From an uncultured Collinsella sp. (GTDB taxonomy: Bacteria > Actinomycetota > Coriobacteriia > Coriobacteriales > Coriobacteriaceae), in assembly GCA_900543615.1 (NCBI GenBank), contig UQSC01000027.1, positions 1 to 18,607 of the forward strand: 18,607 nucleotides of DNA, in the 5' to 3' direction. Each line of letters begins with the position of its first letter. The first letter of the stretch is position 1. Made by a program: the position numbers and the translations under genes. Below, one piece after another: positions 6,044 to 12,550 of the stretch. Below the pieces are notes generated by a model. That model did not search any database. It was given only the letters and a program-made list of their open reading frames with translations, and was not told where the DNA came from.

Positions 6044-6283
6044 AAATTCAAAGCTCCTAGATAGCATTTTGGCTATTTTAACATCGGCCCCAGCGTTAAA
6101 AAACTGTTACCCGAATTAATCAATATACCCCCTCCGCTAAAAGGCACCACGCTCATCCTCCACTTCTGGGAGCGCTAGCCTGTCAAAAGGGGACAGGTTT
6201 ATTTTGGTAGGTTTTATCTGGGCAAACGCCAGGCGCCGCGAGGGAGCCGCCTTCCCTCGCGGCGGTTTTCTAGCAGAAAAACC
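6044..6283. other. Noncoding boundary region upstream of the regulator
   Basis: The regulator's promoter should lie here. The minus strand has an AT-rich stretch with a possible -10 (TTAAAAT, near 6075-6085), but no clear -35. Further out are a weak hairpin (CCTGTC 6179-6184 with GACAGG 6192-6197, followed by TTTATTTT) and two imperfect direct repeats of about 14 bp (AGGTTTATTTTGG, AGGTTTTATCTGG) at 6195-6221. I see no gene here. Confidence 0.5.
6235..6270 (+). terminator. Strong plus-strand terminator with no plus-strand gene in front of it
   Basis: Arms 6235-6245 and 6253-6263 pair perfectly over 11 bp around a 7-nt loop and are followed by ggttttct. It works on the plus strand, yet the nearest upstream genes are all on the minus strand. 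It may be left over from a gene that preceded this spot before the AT-rich block was inserted. Confidence 0.65.
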
Positions 6284-6402
6284 AAGTGAGTAGGCTTTTT
6301 TCAGGAAGCCAAGCACGCCCCAAAACATCACTGCCCTGACCTGCGGTTTTATTGAGCATTTGTCCCGATGTGCTCGGCAGGTTCAAAAAAGTCTACTCAC
6401 TT
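6284..6402 (+). repeat. 119-bp repeat with 17-bp terminal inverted repeats, copy 2
   Basis: Same element and orientation as 1491-1609. It begins AAGTGAGTAGGCTTTTT and ends AAAAAGTCTACTCACTT. The inner arms GCCAAGCAC (6308-6316) and GTGCTCGGC (6370-6378) are unchanged from copy 1, and CGGTTTTATTGAGC in the centre is also identical. Short frames that cross it (for example residues FWGVLGFLKKAYSLGF) have near-twins across copy 1 and are products of the repeat, not genes. Confidence 0.85.
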
Positions 6403-6426
6403 GTATCTGAGACGCACCAGGTTGGC

Positions 6427-6467
6427 AAAAACCGCCGCGAAAGGGCCCCTGGTCCCTTCGCGGCGGT
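6427..6467 (-). terminator. Rho-independent terminator of the BceAB-like operon
   Basis: Arms 6431-6441 and 6457-6467 pair over 11 bp (ACCGCCGCGAA/TTCGCGGCGGT), with further pairing inside. On the minus strand the stem is followed by a T-run (complement of aaaaa at 6427-6431). It lies about 40 bp after the permease stop. Confidence 0.8.
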
Positions 6468-6504
6468 CATACGCCTCTGATTTTGCGACGATTTTGCCCG
6501 CTTG

Positions 6505-8742
6505 TTACTCGCTGTAGCGGGTGGCGATGGCGGCTCGCACCATGCCGGTACTCATGAGGTAGGTCACCAGGAAGTAGCCACCGTATGCTGCCAGGAAGAT
6601 TGCACAGGTGAGGCCCACGGTGCCGCCGATGCTCATAGCTCCGAACGTGCTCACCAGCTCGATGATCACCTTAAGTGCCACAAAGGAGTGCGCCAAGCCC
6701 ACTGCCAGCGGGAACAGGAAGAATACCGCTTGCTGCGCCATCACCGAATGGCGAATCTGGCGGTCGTCACAGCCGATCTGTGCCAGCACACGATAGCTGC
6801 GGCTGCCGTCGGCCACGTTGGAGAGTTGCTGGATCGACAGAATCGCCGCGCATGCAACGACCAATACAAAGCCGATGTAGATGGCTAGGTAGCTAATAAG
6901 ACCGTTCATTTGCGCTGCCTGCGTGTACATCTCGGAGCGTGTGATGAAGGTTCCCCACGACCCCGGCTCCTTGCCGTCAACGAGCAGATTGTCGAGCACA
7001 GTGTATTTAATGCTCTCGTCTGCCTCGGTCGTATCCATCCCCTGTTTGTAGTTAACGAGCAGGCTACTGGAATACGGCTGCAGATTAAGTTGGGACAACA
7101 GCTCGTCGGCAACGACGACGGTACCCGGATTACTGCCCATCGCCGAGTTGGCGATGACCGCCGTATCTTCGTCCGACTTATCGGTTGCGGGCTTGAGCGT
7201 ATGCCCGCCCAAGGTAAGGGCATGGCCGCTAGCCATATACTTGGTGTACAGGTCGACCAGCTCGCCGCCCATATCACACGTGAGCAGATACTGGTCGCGG
7301 CCAATGCTCACCGGCTCCTCGCCCATCATCTGGCGCAGTTTGTTGTACTGGCTCGCCGGCGTCACAAACAGACCCATCGCATCGGCATTGCTACCCCCGA
7401 GCGCCTTGGGAAGCTTTTCGCCCATGGTCTTGCACATTTCACTTGGAGTCACCGAAGGATCCGAGCCGCCGAGCGGGTAACTCAGATACGAATCGATCTG
7501 CACATGCTCACCGGCAACATCGGCGATATTGACCTTCTTGCCGGTCTCGTCGTTGTTGTCCGCCGACTTGCCCTTAATACCGTCTGCAACGTTATCGTGA
7601 TCGATACGATCGCCGTGCCATGCGGAGTACAAATCGACCGTACTATCGGCCAGCACCATTCGATCGGCCTTAGACGGATTGAAAGACTCTTTGTAGAAGT
7701 CGAGCGTATCGGGCGTGTAATAGACATACGTCTGCGACATGTCGGCCGGATTATAGCGCTCCAGGTTTTCGTTCATCACGTTGGCAATCGACATACCGCA
7801 CGTCACCGAGGTGATGGCCAAAAACAGGAGCATCGCGATAACGCCCATCGAAAAGCACACCGTGTTGACCTTGGCCGCAAGCTGGCGCACGGTAAACATG
7901 TTGAGGCCGCGCCAATACACGCTGCGCAGGCTCTGCAGCAGCTTGATGAGCATGCCCGAGAGTCCCCAGAACAGGGCAAAGGTGCCCACGGTAACCATAG
8001 CGGTCGTAATGCCAAACTGGTTCATGGCCTCTTGCAGCTTGCTGTCCGTCGCGGTTAGCGGGAACCCATCACGTAGCAGACGGTAATAGGCCACGCCCAC
8101 AAGCACCACGCCCACAGCAAAGATGGCAATCGCGATCCAGGGGTTGCGTGTCTTGATGCTCTCGTTGCGACGCTCGGCACCCATAAGCTCGATGAGTTTG
8201 GTACGACGTACGGCGCGAAGGTTCAGCAGTAGCGTGAGCACAAACATTACGAGCATGCAGGCAAGGGTCAGATTGAACGCATGCATCGAGAAAAAGAAGT
8301 GGAAATTGGCGATCTGTGTCTTAAAGAGCGAGGCCGTAAAGAACGTCATGAGCTGGGAGAGTCCCACACCCAGCACAATGCCGGCGACAAAGGCCACCAC
8401 CGAGACAATCACCGTCTCGAGCGCCATGATCGTGGCGACGCGCCCGCGCCCCATGCCGAGCACCTGGTACAGGCCAAACTCCTTTTTGCGGCGTTTCATG
8501 ATGAAGTTATTGGCGTACACCATCAAAAAAGCCATGACACCGGCCAAAAAGTACGTCAGGTCGCCGAGCATGCTGCCCATAACCTGTGCCAAGCCCTCTT
8601 CATCGATTCCGGCGATGTCGACCTGCATCGAGATGGTGTTAAAGGCATAGAAGACCGTGACGCCCAGGGTGAGCGTCAGCAAGTAGACGAGGTAGTCGCG
8701 GCCGGCGCGGCGGACGTTGCCCCAAGCGAGTTTACAGAGCAT
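6505..8742 (-). CDS. BceB-like ABC transporter permease (FtsX-type domains)
   Basis: This integral membrane protein of about 745 residues has the layout of the BceB/VraE/YtsD family. TM1 is near residue 20-35 (YLVYLLTLTLGVTVFYAF) and an FtsX-type block of three segments follows at about 50-175. A middle group of segments covers about 200-320. A large extracellular domain (about 330-600) precedes three C-terminal segments that form a second FtsX-type block. These permeases work with a BceA ATPase in sensing and resisting cell-wall-active peptide antibiotics. The ATG at 8742 is chosen because GAGG lies 6 nt upstream; it overlaps the ATPase stop by 11 bp, so the two are translationally coupled. 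A GTG at 8754 is an alternative. The usual BceRS two-component system is not next to it. The frame is complete. Confidence 0.88.
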   Translation of the reverse strand: MLCKLAWGNVRRAGRDYLVYLLTLTLGVTVFYAFNTISMQVDIAGIDEEGLAQVMGSMLGDLTYFLAGVMAFLMVYANNFIMKRRKKEFGLYQVLGMGRGRVATIMALETVIVSVVAFVAGIVLGVGLSQLMTFFTASLFKTQIANFHFFFSMHAFNLTLACMLVMFVLTLLLNLRAVRRTKLIELMGAERRNESIKTRNPWIAIAIFAVGVVLVGVAYYRLLRDGFPLTATDSKLQEAMNQFGITTAMVTVGTFALFWGLSGMLIKLLQSLRSVYWRGLNMFTVRQLAAKVNTVCFSMGVIAMLLFLAITSVTCGMSIANVMNENLERYNPADMSQTYVYYTPDTLDFYKESFNPSKADRMVLADSTVDLYSAWHGDRIDHDNVADGIKGKSADNNDETGKKVNIADVAGEHVQIDSYLSYPLGGSDPSVTPSEMCKTMGEKLPKALGGSNADAMGLFVTPASQYNKLRQMMGEEPVSIGRDQYLLTCDMGGELVDLYTKYMASGHALTLGGHTLKPATDKSDEDTAVIANSAMGSNPGTVVVADELLSQLNLQPYSSSLLVNYKQGMDTTEADESIKYTVLDNLLVDGKEPGSWGTFITRSEMYTQAAQMNGLISYLAIYIGFVLVVACAAILSIQQLSNVADGSRSYRVLAQIGCDDRQIRHSVMAQQAVFFLFPLAVGLAHSFVALKVIIELVSTFGAMSIGGTVGLTCAIFLAAYGGYFLVTYLMSTGMVRAAIATRYSE

Positions 8743-9517
8743 CGGAGCCCTCACCGCCCATCATGGCAACGACCTCCATAATGCGGTCGAAGAACTCTCG
8801 GCGGTCGGTGTCGCCGCGGCGCAGCTCGGTGAAGATCTTGCCGTCGCGGATAAACAGCACGCGGCTCGTGTAGCTGGCGGCAAAGCTGTCGTGCGTGACC
8901 ATGAGCACCGTGGCGCGTAGGCGGCGATTGAGGGCCTCCAGGCTCTCGAGCAGCAGGCGAGCGCTCTTGGAATCGAGGGCGCCGGTGGGCTCGTCGGCCA
9001 TGATCATGGTGGGGTCAGTGACGAGTGCGCGAGCCGCGGCAACGCGCTGCTGCTGACCGCCGGACATCTGGTAGGGATACTTGTCGAGCACCTGACTGAT
9101 GGAGAGGCGCGCTGCCACATCCTGCACGCGGGTCGAGATCTCTGCCGAGTTTGTGCGGGCGATGGTGAGCGGCAGGGCGATGTTCTCGCGTGCCGTGAGC
9201 GTATCGAGCAGGTTGGAGTCCTGGAAGATAAAGCCGAGCTCCTCGCGGCGGAACTGTGAAAGCTTAGCCTGCTTCATACGCGTCACGTCCTGGCCGTTGA
9301 TGCGGATGGTGCCGCTCGTGGCGCTATCGATGGTCGACACGCAGTTGAGCAACGTCGACTTGCCCGAGCCCGAAGCGCCCATGATGCCAACAAATTCGCC
9401 GCGGTTGACGGTAAAACTGACGTCGTTGAGCGCGCGGGTCACGTTGCCCAGCGCTCCATATACCTTTTCGAGATGCGCGACCTCCAGTACCGGGGTCGCC
9501 ATGTGCGTGGTTTGCAT
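8732..9517 (-). CDS. BceA-like ABC transporter ATP-binding protein
   Basis: This 261-residue ATPase belongs to the MacB/LolD/BceA group. Walker A is GASGSGKST (47-55), the Q-loop lies in FIFQDSNLLD, the signature is MSGGQQQR, Walker B is IMADEPTGALD, and the H-loop is MVTHD. It has the short C-terminal tail usual for BceA partners. The ATG at 9517 has AAGGA about 6 nt upstream; an internal ATG at residue 6 is less well placed. It forms an operon with the overlapping permease gene downstream and faces the NUDIX-Vsr gene across a 148-bp gap. The likely role is resistance to antimicrobial peptides such as bacitracin or host/bacterial peptides. The substrate cannot be read from sequence. Confidence 0.92.
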   Translation of the reverse strand: MQTTHMATPVLEVAHLEKVYGALGNVTRALNDVSFTVNRGEFVGIMGASGSGKSTLLNCVSTIDSATSGTIRINGQDVTRMKQAKLSQFRREELGFIFQDSNLLDTLTARENIALPLTIARTNSAEISTRVQDVAARLSISQVLDKYPYQMSGGQQQRVAAARALVTDPTMIMADEPTGALDSKSARLLLESLEALNRRLRATVLMVTHDSFAASYTSRVLFIRDGKIFTELRRGDTDRREFFDRIMEVVAMMGGEGSDAL

Positions 9518-9600
9518 ACCGAGTCCTTTCTTGCGATTAGTCTACGGCATCTATAGTCGCAAGAAGACGAGTCGGCTACCATCGATATGGCTTACGCTTG

Positions 9601-9633
9601 CCTTACCGTTGTGTAAGGTAGGGGTAGCTACCC
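9601..9633. promoter_or_regulatory. Inverted repeat and 12-bp palindrome in the bceA / NUDIX-Vsr divergent gap
   Basis: CCTTAC (9601-9606) and GTAAGG (9613-9618) form a dyad, followed at once by the perfect palindrome GGGTAGCTACCC (9622-9633). They lie in the only shared intergenic space of two divergent genes, 33 bp before the TTG start of the fusion gene, and may bind a regulator. I cannot place promoter boxes with confidence. Confidence 0.35.
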
Positions 9634-9665
9634 TGCCACGTGTTGATGTTGAGAGAGGACTCCTG

Positions 9666-10652
9666 TTGAAGACTATTCATGTTGCCGCTGGGATCATTCG
9701 CAAGGAAGAATCTGACGAGCTGCTTGCCGTGCAGCGCGGCTATGGCGACATGCAGGGACTTTGGGAGTTTCCCGGTGGCAAGCTCATGCGCGGCGAGTCG
9801 CCCGAGGACGCTGTACGCCGCGAGCTCATGGAAGAACTGCAGGTAAAAGTCACCAACCTGCGCGATTTCTATACCGTTGAGTACGACTACCCCGACTTTC
9901 ATCTCTCCATGGAGTGTTACTACTGCTCGCTCGCCGATGAATCCGATGAGCCTCAGAAGCACGACCGCCAGCTCGATATCCGCTGGATTCCGCGCGCCTC
10001 GCTTGCCACGGTGGAATGGATGCCCGCCGACAAGGGGCTTATCGATGCCCTGATTGAGCTGAAGGAAGATCGGCTTGAGGCTAACGCCGCCAACGACACC
10101 GAGTCCACCACAGCCGACGAGCCCGCCGCCAAACCCAAGCGCGCACCTAAGCGCCGCAGCAAAAAGCGTCCCAAGCCCGGCCTGCTGGACGGCATCGATA
10201 CCTCGGACCTTTCCGCCGACGAGCGTGAACTGGTGCGCCGTCGCGCCGCCATCAAAAAGTCCATGAAGGGCAATAAGCGTGCGAACACCAAGCCCGAGCT
10301 GCTCGTTCGCCAGCGCCTGCGCGCCGCGGGCCTCACGGGCTATCGTTTGGAATGGAAGGTACCCGGCAAGCCCGACATCGCCTTTCCCGGGCGGAAGATC
10401 GCCATCTTCGTCAACGGCTGCTTTTGGCACCGCTGCCCCAAGTGCAACCCCAGCCAGCCCAAGCGCAACGTTGAGTTTTGGGAGGCAAAGTTCCGTCGCA
10501 ACGTCGAGCGCGACCACGCTGCCGTGGCAGCGCTCACCGAAATGGGCTGGACGCCCATAACCATCTGGGAATGCGAACTCAAAAAGGACCGCATCGACGC
10601 CACGATGGAAAAGGTCATCGAACAAGTACGCGCCGCCGCACCGCAGCGCTAG
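9666..10652 (+). CDS. NUDIX hydrolase fused to Vsr-type DNA mismatch endonuclease
   Basis: This protein of about 328 residues carries two enzymes. Residues 1-130 form a MutT/NudG-like NUDIX domain with the box at 38-60 (GKLMRGESPEDAVRRELMEE), which fits GX5EX7REUXEEXGU except for Q in place of the last G. A lysine/arginine/alanine-rich linker follows (about 130-185). Residues about 185-328 are a Vsr endonuclease, with motifs NTKPELLVRQRL, GKPDIAFPG (metal-binding Asp), FVNGCFWHRCPKC, FWEAKFRRNVERD and WECEL. Asn replaces the His found in E. coli Vsr (His64), while the following WH is kept. The start is TTG at 9666, with GAGAGG 7 nt upstream; the open frame further upstream is antisense to the ATPase gene. 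Both activities limit mutation, one by cleaning nucleotide pools and one by nicking T:G mismatches. No cytosine methylase gene is nearby. Confidence 0.88.
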   Translation: MKTIHVAAGIIRKEESDELLAVQRGYGDMQGLWEFPGGKLMRGESPEDAVRRELMEELQVKVTNLRDFYTVEYDYPDFHLSMECYYCSLADESDEPQKHDRQLDIRWIPRASLATVEWMPADKGLIDALIELKEDRLEANAANDTESTTADEPAAKPKRAPKRRSKKRPKPGLLDGIDTSDLSADERELVRRRAAIKKSMKGNKRANTKPELLVRQRLRAAGLTGYRLEWKVPGKPDIAFPGRKIAIFVNGCFWHRCPKCNPSQPKRNVEFWEAKFRRNVERDHAAVAALTEMGWTPITIWECELKKDRIDATMEKVIEQVRAAAPQR

Positions 10653-10906
10653 GAACGAGCCGTCCACACGCCCCACACAGGCAAGCCACATCCGTGCCAC
10701 AAACCTTAGAAAGCCCTTAAGCCCAAAACCTTTCAAGAGTGTTACTCGATAGCTTTTACCTGCGGTTTCATCGCAACGTCAAACCTCATTAAGCCTTTCT
10801 TTAGCACTTCTTTGCAGCAGCCGCGGCATAATACTGCCAACGCACGGGACCTGGCAGCACACCCCGTGCGCAACCTTTTGGTGGACATCGAGGAGGCCGC
10901 ATAAGC
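10653..10906 (+). other. Noncoding stretch with two mutually exclusive hairpins
   Basis: The first 180 bp hold nothing I can name. Then CTGCCA (10834-10839) can pair with TGGCAG (10852-10857), or CGCACGGG (10841-10848) can pair with CCCGTGCG (10863-10870). The two stems interlock, so only one would normally form. A short frame from about 10812 to 10904 (ending RNLLVDIEEAA) crosses them and stops 3 bp before the next ATG. It has no clear start signal, and might be a leader peptide or a gene remnant. Confidence 0.35.
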
Positions 10907-11116
10907 ATGCATTCTTCCAATGACGCAGCACAGCAGCCATCCCTAAAACATGCAGACCTTTTCTCCTTCCCCCCGACACAGAGAAACGGCCTCCTCGACT
11001 CCCCCACCACAAAAGCCAAACGCTCAACCGACCAGAACCTCAACCTGCGAGCATCGTTCGAAAAACTCCAAGCATCCCTAAACAAGTCATTCCCCAACCA
11101 AGCCCGGGCATACTAA
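10907..11116 (+). CDS. Possible small hydrophilic protein of 69 residues
   Basis: The ATG has AGGAGG at 10891-10896, 10 nt upstream, which is the main reason to list it. The product is polar and rich in Ser, Asn, Gln, Lys and Pro, with no signal peptide, membrane segment or cysteine. Its C-terminal third (LRASFEKLQASLNKSF) could form an amphipathic helix. I know no homologue. Codon use is unlike the neighbouring genes, with many A and C bases rather than the usual G/C-rich third positions. It may be a real recently gained gene, or chance. Confidence 0.3.
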   Translation: MHSSNDAAQQPSLKHADLFSFPPTQRNGLLDSPTTKAKRSTDQNLNLRASFEKLQASLNKSFPNQARAY

Positions 11117-11199
11117 CCCCTCATCAACAAAGCGCCCCTCGCACCCCACCCATTTCCGCCCTAACGCCACAAGGGCGACGACCTCGAGTAGGTCAACCT

Positions 11200-11325
11200 G
11201 GGAGGGACGAGGGCTTAGTTCCCCAATCTTTCCGCAGGGGGGCAAAAAGCCTCGCCGCACGAAGTGCGCAGCGAGGCTTTTTGCATGCCCGAGGACGATT
11301 GGGGAACTAAGCCCTCGTCCCTCCC
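11200..11325. repeat. 126-bp perfect-arm inverted repeat enclosing a terminator
   Basis: Bases 11200-11228 and 11297-11325 are perfect 29-bp inverted arms (starting GGGAGGGACGAGGGCTTAGT). The 68 bp between them contain a second hairpin (see 11242-11284). Chance or a normal terminator would not give such long perfect arms. The unit resembles a small hairpin element or a transcribed long-stem RNA placed between converging genes. I see no second copy in this window. Confidence 0.85.
11242..11284. terminator. Bidirectional rho-independent terminator
   Basis: GCAAAAAGCCTCGC (11242-11255) pairs with 11271-11284 over 14 bp, with an inner CGCAC/GTGCG stem and a GAA loop. The A-run on the left and T-run on the right let it work in both directions. 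It lies between genes transcribed toward each other: the NUDIX-Vsr gene (and the possible small gene) from the left, the aldolase from the right. Confidence 0.85.
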
Positions 11326-11358
11326 CGGGATATGTAGCGAGTCGGAGTACCCTTGCTG

Positions 11359-12216
11359 TTACTCTGCTTTGCCCACAGAGTTGAGGTTGGTCATGCGGAT
11401 CTTAACCAGCTCGGTAATCTCACGCATACCCTCCTTGGCCGGCTTCTTGGGATCGAAGCAGGCAGGGTTCTCGGCCATGTAGGCCATGAAGCCCTTGGTG
11501 TAGGCCTGACGCAGCTCAGTGGCGTAGTTAACCTTGCAGATGCCGTTCTTCACGGCCTCGGCAACCTGCTCATCGGGCACACCGGAGGTGCCATGCAGAA
11601 CCAGCGGCACGTCGACGGCATCGCGGATGGCCTTGACCACGGACTGCTCGATGTGCGGGTCGCTCGTGTACACGCCGTGGCTGGTGCCAACGCCAATAGC
11701 GAGGGAGGTGCAGCCAGTGCGCTCGACGAACTCCTTGGCCTCAGCAGGATCGGTGTAGGGGCTCTCGCCCTCAACCGCGGGACCGTCGTCCTCCTTGCCG
11801 CCAACCTTGCCGAGCTCGGCCTCGACGGGCACGCCCATGGCGCGGCCAGCGTCGGCGACGGACTTGGTCAGAGCGATGTTGTCCTCGAAGGACTCGTGCG
11901 AACCGTCGATCATGACGGAGGTGTAGCCCGTGCGGAAAGCCTGCATGCAGCGATCATAGCCATCGCCGTGATCGAGGTGCAGAGCGACGGGCACGGAAGC
12001 GCGCTCGGCGGCAGCCTTGACCATGCCGTAGAAGTAGTCCAGACCAGCGGTCTTGATGGTGCCCGGGGTGGTCTGCATGATGACGGGGGACTTGGTCTCC
12101 TCGGCAGCGGCCAGAACGGCCATAACAAACTCGAGGTTCTCGACGTTGAAAGCGCCAACAGCGTAGTGGCCGGCCTGAGCGTCCTTGAGCATCTTTTCGG
12201 TGGTAACAAGTGCCAT
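11359..12216 (-). CDS. fba: Class II fructose/tagatose-bisphosphate aldolase
   Basis: This 285-residue zinc-dependent aldolase cleaves fructose-1,6- or tagatose-1,6-bisphosphate to dihydroxyacetone phosphate and glyceraldehyde 3-phosphate. The expected residues are present: AFNVEN near 22-27, LHLDHG with Asp82 and zinc ligand His83, a glutamate-rich VEAELGKVGG block (131-140), GTSHGVY with His180, LHGTSG with His208, and KVNYATE. The positions 83/180/208 are, as I recall, those of the E. coli GatY/KbaY type, so tagatose bisphosphate is a fair alternative substrate and the symbol is tentative. GDGYD replaces the common GxSFE after LDH. The ATG at 12216 is chosen because GAGGAG lies 9 nt upstream; the frame is open further upstream but without support. 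A DeoR-type regulator is encoded divergently. Confidence 0.9.
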   Translation of the reverse strand: MALVTTEKMLKDAQAGHYAVGAFNVENLEFVMAVLAAAEETKSPVIMQTTPGTIKTAGLDYFYGMVKAAAERASVPVALHLDHGDGYDRCMQAFRTGYTSVMIDGSHESFEDNIALTKSVADAGRAMGVPVEAELGKVGGKEDDGPAVEGESPYTDPAEAKEFVERTGCTSLAIGVGTSHGVYTSDPHIEQSVVKAIRDAVDVPLVLHGTSGVPDEQVAEAVKNGICKVNYATELRQAYTKGFMAYMAENPACFDPKKPAKEGMREITELVKIRMTNLNSVGKAE

Positions 12217-12440
12217 GAGCGTTTGCTCCTCTCCCTCGCCCGCATCTGGACATCGGGCGTAGTTGTTCACAAGGCGTTTTACCTTGCGTTTTACTGCGCT
12301 CATTGTATGAAATTCAGCAGCTTTGCACGTGCGAGATATTGAGCCCATGCAGGTCAATACCGTCGTTTTTGAAAAGTAAACGGAAGGAATTTGAGCCGAG
12401 CGGACATGTTCGATATTGAATTTTGGGCGTTCAGCGTCTT

Positions 12441-12494
12441 TCTTTTATAGAAAAGATAAGTAATCGAAAGGTATTTTCTTACTCAAAAAGAAAA
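12441..12494. promoter_or_regulatory. Two AT-rich inverted repeats, candidate DeoR operators
   Basis: TCTTTT-atag-AAAAGA (12441-12456) and TTTTCTT-actcaaa-AAGAAAA (12474-12494) are two similar dyads 35 bp apart (centre to centre), in the 334-bp gap between the aldolase and the DeoR gene. They stand out in otherwise GC-rich DNA. Self-regulation by the DeoR protein is likely by family habit, but the sites are inferred only from symmetry. Confidence 0.4.
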
Positions 12495-12550
12495 TGAACG
12501 AAAATAGAGTCAACACAATTCCTGCAAATTTGGCCGAGAACGGAGCAGCT

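Larger units (their letters stand above)
1610..6283. other. AT-richer cargo segment between two direct 119-bp repeats
   Basis: From just after repeat copy 1 to copy 2 the sequence is clearly poorer in G/C than both the IS and the genes from 6505 onward, with more AT-ending codons (for example AAT, AAA, TTT and ATA). It contains a regulator, a transporter and a secreted protein, all on the minus strand. The direct repeats at both ends and the changed composition suggest a horizontally gained block inserted at, or carried with, the repeat. The insertion mechanism is not visible: no recombinase gene lies inside. Confidence 0.6.

Noticed and set aside
9099..9665. N-terminal extension of the NUDIX-Vsr protein
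   Set aside because: It is antisense to the bceA-like gene, and a good ribosome site supports the TTG at 9666.
10745..10785. Possible third, decayed copy of the 119-bp element (acctgcggttt near 10757)
   Set aside because: Only a short match is present, without inverted ends or the inner arms.
11353..12342. 329-residue plus-strand frame antisense to the aldolase
   Set aside because: It mirrors the codon bias of the real gene. Its composition (Gly/Leu/Val/His-rich) is typical of antisense frames in high-GC DNA.
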